Part shown: in pieces, positions 31,689 to 41,638 of the stretch
How the letters are laid out: every line of letters begins with the position of its first letter
Position numbering within the stretch: position 1 is the first letter of the stretch
Assembly (NCBI GenBank): GCA_977006965.1
Contig: OZ345362.1
Location: 1,860,001 to 1,924,000 of the forward strand
Direction of reading: 5' to 3'
DNA: 64,000 nucleotides
Origin: Phymatolithon calcareum
Taxonomy: Eukaryota > Rhodophyta > Florideophyceae > Hapalidiales
The notes under the pieces: model-generated
Seen by the model: only the letters and a program-made list of their open reading frames with translations
Databases searched by the model: none
Told to the model about the DNA's origin: nothing
Program-made: the position numbers and the translations under genes

Positions 31689-32024
31689 CAGGGGATAGTA
31701 ATACTATCCCCTGGTTTTACGCCAGCGCGTCCACACTGTGGACGTGCTGGCGTAGAAATCTCATGCATTGAAGGAACACGTGTCAATACATTACATAATA
31801 TTTTCAAGCGTGCGCTAGTTTTTTCCTGATTGGACAATAAATGCCTAAGCTACCAGGCATACATGAAGTTGCTCTCCAAGAATTGGAGAAAATCTTACAC
31901 CTATTTTTGTTCCGTTGTCAACGTTGACAACAGAACAAAAATAGGTGTAGGATCTCGTATGGAAGCTCATTCGTGTGATGTCACAGCTTGCACAGATGAG
32001 CTTCCATACGAGATCCTACACCTA
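31689..32024. repeat. Cluster of four near-perfect palindromes
   Basis: (1) 31689-31715, 12-bp arms CCAGGGGATAGT. (2) 31717-31755, 18-bp arms with one mismatch (TACGCCAGCGCGTCCACA); its right arm is the GTGGACGTGCTGGCGTA word of the B promoters. (3) 31893-31949, long arms built on TACACCTATTTTTGTTC. (4) 31940-32024, about 28-bp arms (ATGAGCTTCCATACGAGATC). The word TACACCTAT is shared by palindromes 3 and 4. Confidence 0.85.
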
Positions 32025-32044
32025 TTCTCGTAACGTTTGCACCC

Positions 32045-33165
32045 TCACTGGGGCCCATATTTTCGATACCTTCCTGAAAGTTTCGAAATGGTCCCCTTTC
32101 GATTTCCGTATTTTTTTTTGATTAGCGTTTGCACAGTTTTGAACTCATCTTTGTCGGCCTCGAACCCTGTCCTCTTCGCTCTTTTGTACAACCGTGCTCG
32201 TTTCTTGTCTAATTGGTCGAGCTCTCTGTTCCAGAAAGTCTTGTATCGTCCGGGCCTGGGCTTGTCGAATGTCCAGGGTTTTGCGAGCTTCGCGCGAGCA
32301 TCTCGTACCACGCATTCAGCTCATCTTCTTTTTTACAGATCCTTCATCTCTGGGGCCCATGAACATACTTCAGCGCCGGCTTGTACCGCTCGTTCGGGAC
32401 ATTTCCGCGCTGCTTTAGATATGCGTTGTTCCCTCTGTTGTGCGACGAGTTTGTGATTCAGCAACCGCATTCGGACCGGTATGTGCTCCGTGCCTCCGTC
32501 CTAAAATCCGTTTTGCACATAGGGAATGTCAGATTCAACATTCGTGACAAATCGAGGGAGAAGCAATATGGGCTACTCGCTGCCCGGATTCTCCAATTGT
32601 ATCTTGCTGCCCAGGATACGATTTTTGTCCCCCTCCAGTTGCCTTTGTGATCCCAAAGTCTTTGTCTTGCTTTCAAATGTCCCACTATGATTGTTTTTCC
32701 ACGGCAGTACTTATGTAGGTCTGTTGAGCACTTATTGTACTCCTCTTGTGTTGCAATTGGCGAAAGGTACACTAATGCCATTGGGACATCAGTCACATTA
32801 ACCACCACTGCTTGGGAAGCCTTTGTCGCTGAACTTTTGTAGGTGTTCCTGGTCTCGTTAACAAACTTCGCAGGAGTTTCCGACGGTCCTCCCACATTAA
32901 AAGTGCAGAACTCAATGCGGTTTCGGATAATCATTGTTCGTCTATTCCTTCAGCTTGCAAGTGCGATGCGGGAATGTGGATTTTTCGACTGGACCGAAGA
33001 TTTCCGTTTCTTCGGCTGTTGGTTGATTGTCTTCGTCTTCTCTGGGTAGTAATTTCGCACCATCCGCCTCTGTATTTTCACTGACGCTGTCCTGTGCATC
33101 ATAATGTACTCCAGCCTGTTCTTCATGCGTTTTAAGCTATGTGGGCGGTGCATTGGAGCTTTCAT
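32045..33165 (-). mobile_element. Truncated non-LTR (LINE) retrotransposon fragment
   Basis: The minus strand at 32458-32934 resembles an APE-type endonuclease of non-LTR elements: EFCTFNVGG start, ALVYLSPIATQEEYNKC, IIVGHLKARQRLWDHKGNWRG followed by a WAARYNWRI segment. 32045-32311 continues with a Lys/Arg-rich linker. The usual Asp in the GDFNA-type motif is replaced, frames are broken and no RT is present. Remnant only. Confidence 0.65.
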
Positions 33166-33359
33166 CAGGGTTGGCGCTATATTGGACGTTAGAATTGCAG
33201 GCTGATATAGCTGACATGCTCTGTGGTACGGGTCTCTGGGATTCTTCCATAGGGCGACTTGACATTGTTCATGTCAAGGTCTGCCTCCTCGAAGAACTTG
33301 ATGTCGTCTTATGCTTTTTGCTAGTTAATTCTGAACCACTGTCGGGTGTGGAATCGACA

Positions 33360-33775
33360 GTTTTTTCTTCGTTCCGAGAGAACAGAACAAACCCAAGCAG
33401 ACGCAAGTTGTGGCACACAACTTGCGTCTGCTTGGATTTGTTATCTTCTCTCGGAACAAAGCAGCAACCACAACTTGTGGCCCACAACCGATGGGGTTCG
33501 CTCGAAAATACAAGAGCATAGCCTGCGGGATTGGAAAGTGCAGGAGGTTCGTATAAAGCCAATTGACTTCGCCCAGCTCCTCTCTTCGACTTCAAGATTA
33601 GTATGAAGTCAAAGAGAGAAGCCGGGCAAAGTCACGTGGCTCTATACAAACCCTTTGCACTTTCCGATCCCCAAGAAGTGCTCTTATACTTTCGAGTGAC
33701 CGCCATCGGTTGTGGACCACAGCTTGTGGCTGCTTGGGTTTGTTCTGTTCTCCCCAAACGAAGAAGGTACTGTGC
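33360..33775. mobile_element. Fold-back element with nested inverted repeats
   Basis: An inner hairpin (about 33374-33457) has ~37-bp arms ending in AACTTGCGTCTGCTTGG with a 4-nt loop. Next, 33458-33598 pairs imperfectly with 33603-33735 around a 4-nt centre. The outer arm at 33367-33400 also matches the reverse complement of 33736-33770 (CTTGGGTTTGTTCTGTTCTC). Nearly the whole ~415 bp is self-complementary, like a fold-back transposon or MITE with a secondary duplication. Confidence 0.7.
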
Positions 33776-34491
33776 CTTATATAATGGTTTCAGAAGCATG
33801 TCCGGGAGTTTCCAACACTACCCCCGCAGTGACGGCGCCGTGCCTCAGATGCAGTGTCGGTTTCTAACCGACACAATTTTCTGACAGTCACCACTTGAGT
33901 TTCCGGTAACGGATTCCAGATGCTTCATTATCATCCACTCAGATGCCCCAGCAGTGCTATATGCAAATCTTTTACAATGCATCTTCAAGCACACGGCACA
34001 TAATGATCAAACAGCTCTCATTGCTCCTTCAGTACTATCTTGGTGCTCATCCAGTAGTCTTAGAGCAGGCTCTTTTCTAGAGATCCGTTGGCGATTTCTC
34101 ATGGATCGTAAGAAGCCGACACAGAGAGTTGACACAATTTTTAAAGCAGTCTCACAGTGTCAGCACCTGCTTAACACCAGTAGATTATTGCAGTTTCAAT
34201 GTCTTCCACTGAAGTGTTCCAGAGGTGCGACCTGGTGATCTTCTCTACTGTGATTGTTGCACGCGGATGCATTTTGTAAGTCTTCATTTGTTGTTATGAT
34301 GACGAAGTTTAAGAGAATTGAGTGTCAGCACTGATCAAGGCTATGCGATTTTTTACCTCGAGGTCAAAAAATCCGTTTTGCACAATAAACATAGGAAATT
34401 CATTGCAGTGCAACTGTTGGAATAGTTCTGTTCACAATTTCTTGCGCAGGCACCATTTACTGTCGCAGATAAGAGCATGCCATAGCAGAAG
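33776..34491. other. No gene recognised
   Basis: Short ORFs only. The last ~100 bases continue, across the MITE, into 34833-34960, which reads REDMLAIRCYIRAAP and weakly resembles part of the X sequence. Confidence 0.35.
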
Positions 34492-34832
34492 ATCAGACCA
34501 AAGCATTGGAAAAAATAATTGCTATTGTAATTATTTAAATTATTGTTCCAATAATTTATTCCTGAGTCTCGCATATTTATTGTATTTATTGAGATCGTCG
34601 TGGTTGCGACAATTATTGTATCGGACTCCTCATTTTTTCGATCCGGTTATTCTATCGCGACAGAAAGTAGCAAGAAGGATCCAATAATTCGGGGAATAAC
34701 CAGTTATTTATACCTCACTGAACTTGAATACAATAATTTATTGCTTCTGCGTTCAACAATAAATTATTTATTCTCGACACTTTTCGAGAAAAGAATAAAA
34801 ATAAATAAATAATTCCAATGCTTTGGATCAGA
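34492..34832. mobile_element. AT-rich MITE with 14-bp TIRs and 6-bp target duplication
   Basis: Terminal inverted repeats CCAAAGCATTGGAA (34498-34511) and its exact reverse complement (34813-34826) bound a 329-bp element. ATCAGA is duplicated on both sides (34492-34497, 34827-34832). The interior is rich in AATAATT/TTTATT words and has no ORF of note. Confidence 0.85.
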
Positions 34833-36529
34833 CATCGAACGTCTTGCCCCCACGCAAGACAATGACCGTTTGACCTTCCTGAAAACGAATCAAGCGGTTT
34901 TGCAGGGTTACTTGAGACGAGAAGACATGCTGGCAATACGTTGCTACATTCGCGCAGCACCCTAACGGCTTCTAGGTAACTTCTTATGCCGTTCTACTCT
35001 TCTTGATTGCTAACCGTCTTCTACAACGACAATTGTAAGGCGACACACAGTGAACCGATAAGATTCGGTTCAAATATTCTGGCGGTTACAGCGTTAGCAG
35101 TATCAAAAGCTTTAGCCGTTAGTATACCCTTCACTATTGGGTTGCAGAATCTAGGCCTATATTAACTCAGTGAGGCAACAACCCAACGAAGGGTAAGTCG
35201 GAATCAAGTTCAGATATGTCAACAACCTTCTTCACTCCCCTGTGCGTCCCGTCTGTCCGACGGCATCACGACGCAGCGGACCGCACTCAAGCCGTCCGTC
35301 AAACGTATTGCGCTCACTTGCGAATTTGACGGACGAAGGAGCAGATTCCTGCTCGACCATTTTCCAGGGCTGGTGTCATCGGAGACACTGACCCTACCGT
35401 ATCATCTCTTCACCGTGGAGATTTAGCGACATTTACTTTTCCAGAATACCAAGCTCGCCGTATTCCTGGCCCTGCACCAGTTAATTTTAATTGCTTATCG
35501 TTCGCGCAATGCACACAAGAGAACGATTGGAGCGAGAGCTGATCTGTCCCGTCCGACCTTTGCACTTACATGTAGAGCCCTCTTCCAATAGAATTGTGCA
35601 AAGTTCTGAGACTGAACAGAACGCTCATGAAAACCTAAAGGTCAGCGGTCGCTAGTTCCTCCCCTCTTTTGTTGATTGGAGTGAGAGTCCATATTTCCTT
35701 GTATACATCTCTATGATGTAGAGAACACTTAAAATACGTCTACAAATATCTAACAGAGATCCGCGTAGCCCAATGTCAGGCAAGTCCCGTCCTACTCAAG
35801 GCGCTGTGATAATCTCGCCCTATTATGTGAGCCAGTACAAATCTTTGAATTTCGCTTTGTCGTTTCGGTCTACAGAGCAACCTCGACTTCCTTCTGATCT
35901 TGTTCCTTCAGGGCATTGGCAGGACCTGTTTCCAATCCATGGGTGGGGCCGGCCGATCTGCCTCGCTCTCCGTTTCGGCAACATTCCATTAAAGTATGTG
36001 CGCGTCGACGCTAGTACAGCTTAATATGTCGCCCGTAAAGCCACATGCATTGCTCTCATGTAGCTCACCGAGCAAATATACCGTTTGCTATTCTCGCATG
36101 ACGGCATTGTGAGTTAAGATCTTTCCCGGCCTCGCAATACCCATAACGTCTGGGTATTGTATTCACTCTGTCTGTCAAACGCTCAAGATTATAAACGTTA
36201 GCAAGACAGCGTCGGTTAGCTGATCAGAATGATTATTGCCAGCTGACACTCCGAGTGTGAGACCATGCGCGTCATCACAGTTAACTTCACTTATCGAGGG
36301 GTATGTAAGTAGCTCAAGTCCACACCTTCAGTAAAGGAAGGCACCGATTTCTGCACAGGACAGTACTGTACCAATTATATTCACAAGTGCTTCCTACGCT
36401 ACTACGCGGCTCTGGAAAGGGTCACGCAAACAACGTTGTGTCGTTCTTCTTGTCGAAAACGTCCATTGCAACGATATATCAACATGCTGGTCTTCGCCTC
36501 CAGCATCCAACATGGAATTGACAAACACA
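34833..36529. other. No gene recognised; possible decayed X-like sequence at the left end
   Basis: 34850-34960 has an X-like fragment (FLKTNQAVLQGYLRREDMLA). An 83-codon ORF at 35773-36024 has no recognised domain. A small imperfect inverted repeat (TACCCTTC..TTGGGTTG) lies at 35125-35192. Confidence 0.35.
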
Positions 36530-37179
36530 TGATATGATACTCGTCGATCCAGATGCACTGTCGCAGCACCTCACCTCAATTTGCTCATTTTCCACGCGGC
36601 GTGTTTTTATTGGCAGACGATCCACAAATGAATCATACCTCGGAGTGCTGACAGTACAGGAGGACTTGTCCCAAATTGAACAAAAGACTTTTGAGATGCC
36701 TTCCCATGAGAGGCGACGATCTCAGAGACACGCACATCTTTGACTGCTGGTTTTGTACGGTAACCGTAACTACGTTTGGTTTATGAGGTTCGCCAGAAGA
36801 GCGGTCGTTTTCTTTCTTAGCCTCTTGGTTTTCATCTGAATCGAGGGCGCTCTGTGCTCGCGTTCATGCTACGAGCGCCCTTCAAAGTCGAAATGTGTGC
36901 CAAATCTCTCTGCCGTGGCTCACATGGCCAAACGCGCTACACTAGACCGCGGCGCGAGACGCATGAGGGTGTGTTCTCATATCTCTAAGAGAGGTCGCTA
37001 GTTCTCCGAGCGCATATTCCACGGCAGGGCAATGGATTCTCCGTGCGACTTTAATTTTCTTTCTATTTCGCAGGGTGTATCACAGAGTTTATTACAGGGA
37101 TACATCGGAATAGTGATGTAGATGAGGAGAGTAACTCCACTAACAAGACTGGTGGACGCACGATTGGATAATCGGAGAA
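36530..37179 (+). pseudogene. X segment, copy 2, 5' part (frameshifted)
   Basis: Homologous to 30055-30520 (shared TCGATCCAGATGCACTGTCG, GCGTGTTTTTATTGGCAGAC and more) with frameshifts relative to copy 1. An extra ~220 bp at 36983-37203 has no counterpart in copy 1 and includes a polypyrimidine tract ending in TTTCGCAGG. Confidence 0.5.
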
Positions 37180-37905
37180 ATGTCACAGGAATTACGACCA
37201 CAACAGCAGATGTCAGAAACTCACAGGCCACCACGAAGTCAGCCTTCCAGGAGAAGCGCGCTCGTGCTGGTCAAATGTGTGCCACTCGATCCGTCATTCT
37301 CAACGATAAAGAGCATTTCGTCCCGTTCGTCGACCTCATCGGCCAGCAAGCAACGTTATCGCGAGCGCTCAGCGCTTATCGTGCTCGACATAATGCTCTT
37401 AGAACAGCGTGCGCGTCGTCTAAGGGTCTGGTGTTACCGAGGTGAAAAACTGAAAATTTGTTTGAGATATTGTTTGCATTCGGCATCCTCGTGTAACGAA
37501 CTCAACGCCAATACCAAATCTGGAACCGCTCTTTTGAGGTCGATTAAAGCATTCCTCCGCAATATCCTCTGCCTCAGACACGACAATCAATTTGACGCTG
37601 GGATTGACCATTGCATAATGTGGGAAGGCGAGAGCCGATTGCTCCTGTATCCTGCGAAATGGAATGCCGCAGTAACGCAGGAGCGCTCCCAATGGAACAG
37701 GCTCGAGCTACGGAGAGCCATAAAATATCATAGCTATTGTAGTGCAGTTCTGTATGTTCTCCTGAAATTCGCATCACTTCCAGGAAATTTAAAGGCCTTC
37801 AGAAAACATCAACGTACACTGAGAGCTGTTTTGCACTCATGGGAAGAAGAAGGAAATCCAGGCCTGCCGTACGACCTCCCTTTTCAAGAGAGTGCATTGA
37901 ATTGA
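37180..37905 (+). CDS. Hypothetical protein, best-preserved X sequence
   Basis: 241 codons from the ATG at 37180, uninterrupted. The later part (NELNANTKSGTALL, IKAFLRNILCLRHD, WNRLELRRAIKYHSYCSAV, SWEEEGNPGLPY) aligns residue by residue with the broken copies at 39.2-39.5, 42.9-43.2, 40.1-40.3 and 30.8-31.2 kb. No domain recognised; Arg, Ser and Leu rich. It converges on the B pseudogene at 38067. It may encode a protein or be a chance open copy of a decaying repeat; alignment of all copies would decide. Confidence 0.4.
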   Translation: MSQELRPQQQMSETHRPPRSQPSRRSALVLVKCVPLDPSFSTIKSISSRSSTSSASKQRYRERSALIVLDIMLLEQRARRLRVWCYRGEKLKICLRYCLHSASSCNELNANTKSGTALLRSIKAFLRNILCLRHDNQFDAGIDHCIMWEGESRLLLYPAKWNAAVTQERSQWNRLELRRAIKYHSYCSAVLYVLLKFASLPGNLKAFRKHQRTLRAVLHSWEEEGNPGLPYDLPFQESALN

Positions 37906-38066
37906 ATATAATAATTAATTGTTTATGTAACCTCTACGTCACTCTCCTAAATCTCAAAGATACTGCAATATCGGTACTTGCATTTCTCCGATGTAAGTTG
38001 TGTTCAGCTGTGGAACAGATACACGTCTTTCCCGTGCATAATGGCAATCCTAAGCTTGTAGTTAGA

Positions 38067-38231
38067 TTACCGCTTGGCAGAAAACAAAGTCGGTGGAAGG
38101 TTTTGCATAGGTGGAACGAACGGATCTCTTCCCAATTTTTATCTTGGTGTTGGTGGCGGTGTAGGCAATGACCGCTTTGTTGACCTGGTTGACGAAGTAA
38201 GATTTCTCTTGGAAAACGATTGGGAATACAT
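38067..38231 (-). pseudogene. B-type NLPP microprotein, copy 2, nonsense mutation
   Basis: Same length and frame as copy 1 (ATG at 38229-38231, final stop at 38067-38069), but the Gln codon 31 directly after PPPTPR is a TAA stop at 38139-38141. The rest of the signature (GRDPFVPPMQNLPPTLFSAK) is otherwise preserved, so the loss is recent. Confidence 0.75.
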
Positions 38232-38889
38232 CTTGATTTCAATTGTGAGTCACTGTTTGAGGCGAAAGATCGTTGGGAAGCTCGGCGTCCTTTTCTCGAG
38301 TGTTGATGTGGGAATTGGCTCGAAGCCATGCTATTACAGCCTTATATAGAATCGGGGAACAGTGTCTCATGGAGTGTGGACGTGCTGGCGTACCCTGTCC
38401 GAGCCACGTCGTCTTTGATGGCGTACCGGACAGAGACAGCGTTTACGCCGTGCATAATTATCCGCGGATCGTCAATAGTCGACTCCACAAATTTGAAAAC
38501 AGCGACAACTGGGAATTCCGAAGCATTGAAGGAACACGTGTCAATGCATGCACAATGTTTTTCGAGCGTGTGCTAGTTTCCTGATTGGACAATACAAATT
38601 CTCAACAGGTAGACGTGTAGGGTTTTCTCAAAAGAGTTTACACCGTGCACGCTGTACAACGAAGAGCTCTCAATGACAGCAGAACCTAACCAGAGTTTCA
38701 AAGACATATCGTAATGCTACAACTTAACGCATGATGCGTCCTCTTTCTCATCTCCCCGCTCGGTGATCACCACTATAAAGAGATGAAGTTTCTCGCTTCA
38801 AAGGCAATCTATAGAAACACCAGTCAACAACTCACACATCCGTCAACCCCACATACATTCACTGGAACCGTCCACACTCGATGACCAAC
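38232..38889. promoter_or_regulatory. Divergent promoter of the B2/A2 pair
   Basis: 659 bp between the ATGs. The minus-strand TATATAAG near 38342 serves B; CACTATAAA (TATAAA 38774-38779) serves A. GGAACACGTGTC (38530-38541) contains a CACGTG palindrome. GATGCGTCCTCTTTCTCA (about 38732-38750) precedes the A TATA and recurs before the A genes at 19.4, 41.3 and 45.7 kb. Confidence 0.65.
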
Positions 38890-39030
38890 ATGTGGACTCA
38901 ATCGACAAGTATTTCCCCATCACTCACGTCAAGTGTGGAAGCATTTCAGTCTCCGCCACATGCACCGAGACAAACACGACCACAAGACCCTTTTGATCCG
39001 CCCATCATGAACCTGCCGCCGACGAGATAG
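38890..39030 (+). CDS. A-type NLPP microprotein, copy 2
   Basis: 46 codons from the ATG at 38890 to TAG. MWTQSTSISPSLTSS start, then QSPPHAPRQTR, DPFDPPIMNLPPTR end. TATAAA is 116 bp upstream. An alternative ATG 15 bp after the TATA opens a different frame (MKFLASKAIYRN) but lies at the expected transcription start and does not carry the conserved signature. No signal peptide. Function unknown. Confidence 0.8.
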   Translation: MWTQSTSISPSLTSSVEAFQSPPHAPRQTRPQDPFDPPIMNLPPTR

Positions 39031-40454
39031 AGCCGTCACTTTTCATGATGACATTTGGCGGCTGACCGTTTTCGACCAAGAACATCGCTCAGATCCTGCA
39101 GCAAGACCAGCATCTGAGAAATGGCAAAAGTCCACGAGCTTTGCTTTCATACGGTATCCTGGTGTGACCTGGTTACCTTCATTTTCTAGTTGATTTAACG
39201 CAAATAATAACTCTGGTGCCTTTAAAATTTTGAGGGCATTTAAGATACTTCCTAATATCCTCTACTGCAGATTCGATAAACCTGATAAACCTCACGGACC
39301 CGAGCTTGGTATGTGTTTCCTAGAGCGAAGATTAATCGACTGGTTACCGCGGTAACATTATTCCATGCTATGGGCGGTCGACAATACCCGAATGCAACAT
39401 TCTCGAACGTCTGTTTCATAAAATAGCCATTGCTTTCAATTGGTCATGTATTGTGGCAAAGCGGTATACCAACAGTTCATAATAAAAGAGAGCTTGTTAC
39501 CTTTTGCGTTCAAGAATGTCGCCGCACAGCAGTTAGCCGTGTTGAGCCGTAATGACCGCTGGTTTTTCGAAACGGGGCCAGGCATGGCGCGACGTTTACG
39601 GCCACTACTCCCTGTTCGTTCCGAAAGGAGAACTGTGCCGAAGAAGACTGGTTGATACTTCTTCCGATTGGCTTCCCGTTAATGCTGCGCTCGAGTGCTG
39701 TTGCATTTATAACATCCCTGATCTGGCCATCCGGAATGGAGTATGAAATATCGCCCGTTCAGAGCCCATCCGAGTGTCTATGAATTTACAATGACATTGT
39801 GAGAACACGCGACAGAATGCAAAACGGAGTCACTTGAGGACCCTTGTTTGTTGTCTTCTCGAGGGTGCTGTACAGTGGAGTATTTCTCCCCTCGAGGCCC
39901 GATTATGGGCCAAAAGTAGGTTTTTGTGCCTCACCAGATCGTGTCGCACCCATTACTCGCAAACCAAAGGGGACCATACCCATCGCCTCTTAGCACTCGC
40001 AAAATTTCCTCATGCGTCTGCAGACGCGTTAGAAACTTTAAAATAAAAATCTATATTTCGTCTTCTCGAGGGTGCTTTTCTCAGACTTGAAATTGCAACA
40101 TGTACCATATCAACTCTCGGGTAATTCGTTTCATTCCAAGAATTTCGAAAGCCACCAGTCATATATCCGAAAACAAACACCATCATACTCTGGGACTAAG
40201 CAATATACTCAAGGGAAGAAGATGGAAGAGAAGGCCGGTGTTACGTCTCTGTTTTCAACAGAATATATATTGAATTGAATACAATAATTTATGTGAAGTC
40301 AATACTCCTACCTCTACGTCACTCTCCTAAATCTCAAAGATTCAACAATATCGCAATCTAGGCATATTTCCACTTGTGTTTCTCCGATGTGCGCTTTGTT
40401 TAGCTCTGAAACACTTACACATCCTTCCGGCGCATGATGGCAATCCCAAGCTTG
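39031..40454 (+). pseudogene. X segment, copy 3, interrupted
   Basis: 39190-39480 aligns with the middle of X copy 2 (NANNNSGAFKILRAFKILPN versus NANTKSGTALLRSIKAFLRN), with an in-frame TGA where copy 2 has Glu. 40130-40278 aligns with its 3' end. Between them lie about 640 bp absent from copies 1 and 2, including a 64-codon ORF at 39552-39746 (MTAGFSKRGQAWRDVYGHYS) of unknown nature. Nearly all of 39530-40454 is repeated at 43370-44284. Confidence 0.5.
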
Positions 40455-40625
40455 TTAAGATTTCCGCTTGGCGGAAAACAAAGTCGGTGGAAGGTTTTGC
40501 ATAGGTGGAACGAACGGATCTCTTCCCAATTTTTGTCTTGGTGCTGGTGGCGGTGTAGGCAGTGACCGCTTTGTTGACTTGGTTGACGAAGTAAGATTCC
40601 TCTCGGAAAACGATTGGGAATACAT
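40455..40625 (-). CDS. B-type NLPP microprotein, copy 3
   Basis: 56 codons, ATG at 40623-40625. MYSQSFSERNLTSS, SLPTPPPAPRQK, GRDPFVPPMQNLPPT, ending FSAKRKS. The stop of copy 1 has shifted, adding two residues. TATATAAG on the minus strand (near 40741) lies about 120 bp upstream. Confidence 0.8.
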   Translation of the reverse strand: MYSQSFSERNLTSSTKSTKRSLPTPPPAPRQKLGRDPFVPPMQNLPPTLFSAKRKS

Positions 40626-41272
40626 CTTGATTTCAATTGTGAGTCACTGTTTGAGGCGAAAGATCGTTGAGCAGCTCGTTGACTTTCCCTTGAGTGCTGA
40701 TGTTTGTGGGAATTGGCTCGAAGCCATGACATTGCAGCCTTATATAGAATCGGGGAACAGGGTCCCATGGAGTGTGGACGTGCTGGGGTACACTGTCCGA
40801 GCCACGCTGTCCCTGGATGCGGCCATGGCAGAAACAACGTCCACGCGTAGCATTTGATAATCGTCCACGGAGCGTCAACAGTGGATTGCAAAAATATTGG
40901 CAACAGCTAAAATTGAAATAATAATTCAATTATTCCGTGCATGGAAGGAACACGTGTCAAAGAATGCACAACGCAAAGCTCATCTGATTGGACCATGGCA
41001 TGCCTCCGAGGTTTACGTGTGAGCATACACATTACTGTACTGTACAGAGCTCCCGTTGACAACAGGACACAGACAGCATTTCAATGACACACCGTAATGC
41101 TACAACTTAACGCATGATGCGTCCTCTTTCTCATCTCCCCGCTCGGTGATCACCACTATAAAGAGATGAAGTTTCTCGCTTCAAAGGCAATCTATAGAAA
41201 CACCAGTCAACAACTCACACATCCGTCAACCCCACATACATTCACTGGAACCGTCCACACTCAATGACCAAC
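40626..41272. promoter_or_regulatory. Divergent promoter of the B3/A3 pair (hAT empty site)
   Basis: 648 bp between ATGs. Contains TATATAAG (minus, ~40741), AACACGTGTC (~40950), GATGCGTCCTCTTTCTCA and TATAAA (41157-41162) 116 bp before A3. It holds a single GATTGCAA at 40885-40892, the undisturbed target of the hAT-like insertion in the next module. Confidence 0.65.
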
Positions 41273-41413
41273 ATGTGGACTCAATCGACAAATATTTCCC
41301 CATCACTCACGTCAAGTGTGGAAACATTTCAGTCTCCGCCACATGCACCGAGACAAACACGACCACAAGACCCTTTCGATCCGCCCATCATGAACCTGCC
41401 GCCGACGAGATAG
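41273..41413 (+). CDS. A-type NLPP microprotein, copy 3
   Basis: 46 codons, ATG at 41273, TAG at 41411-41413. Differs from copy 2 by Asn for Ser at residue 7 and Thr for Ala at residue 18; the QSPPHAPRQTR and DPFDPPIMNLPPTR signature is identical. Confidence 0.8.
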   Translation: MWTQSTNISPSLTSSVETFQSPPHAPRQTRPQDPFDPPIMNLPPTR

Positions 41414-41638
41414 AGCCGTCACTTTTCATGATGACATTTGGCGGCTGACCGTTTTCGACCAAGAACATCGCTCAGATCCTGCAGCAAGACCAGCATCTGA
41501 GAAATGGCAAAAGTCCACGAGCTTTGCTTTCATACGGTATCCTGGTGTGACCTGGTTACCTTCATTTTCTAGTTGATTTAACGCAAGTAATAACTCTGGT
41601 GCCTTTAAAAATTTGAGGGCATTTAAGATACTTCCTTG
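41414..41638 (+). pseudogene. X segment, copy 4, left fragment
   Basis: Nearly identical to 39031-39258. It breaks off at CTTCCT and resumes at 43001 after a 1.36-kb insertion. Confidence 0.6.

Noticed and set aside
31689-32024. CRISPR array or tRNA cluster
   Set aside because: The repeats are palindromes of differing sequence without regular spacers, and no cloverleaf or tRNA box sequences fit; no tRNA gene could be supported anywhere in the window.
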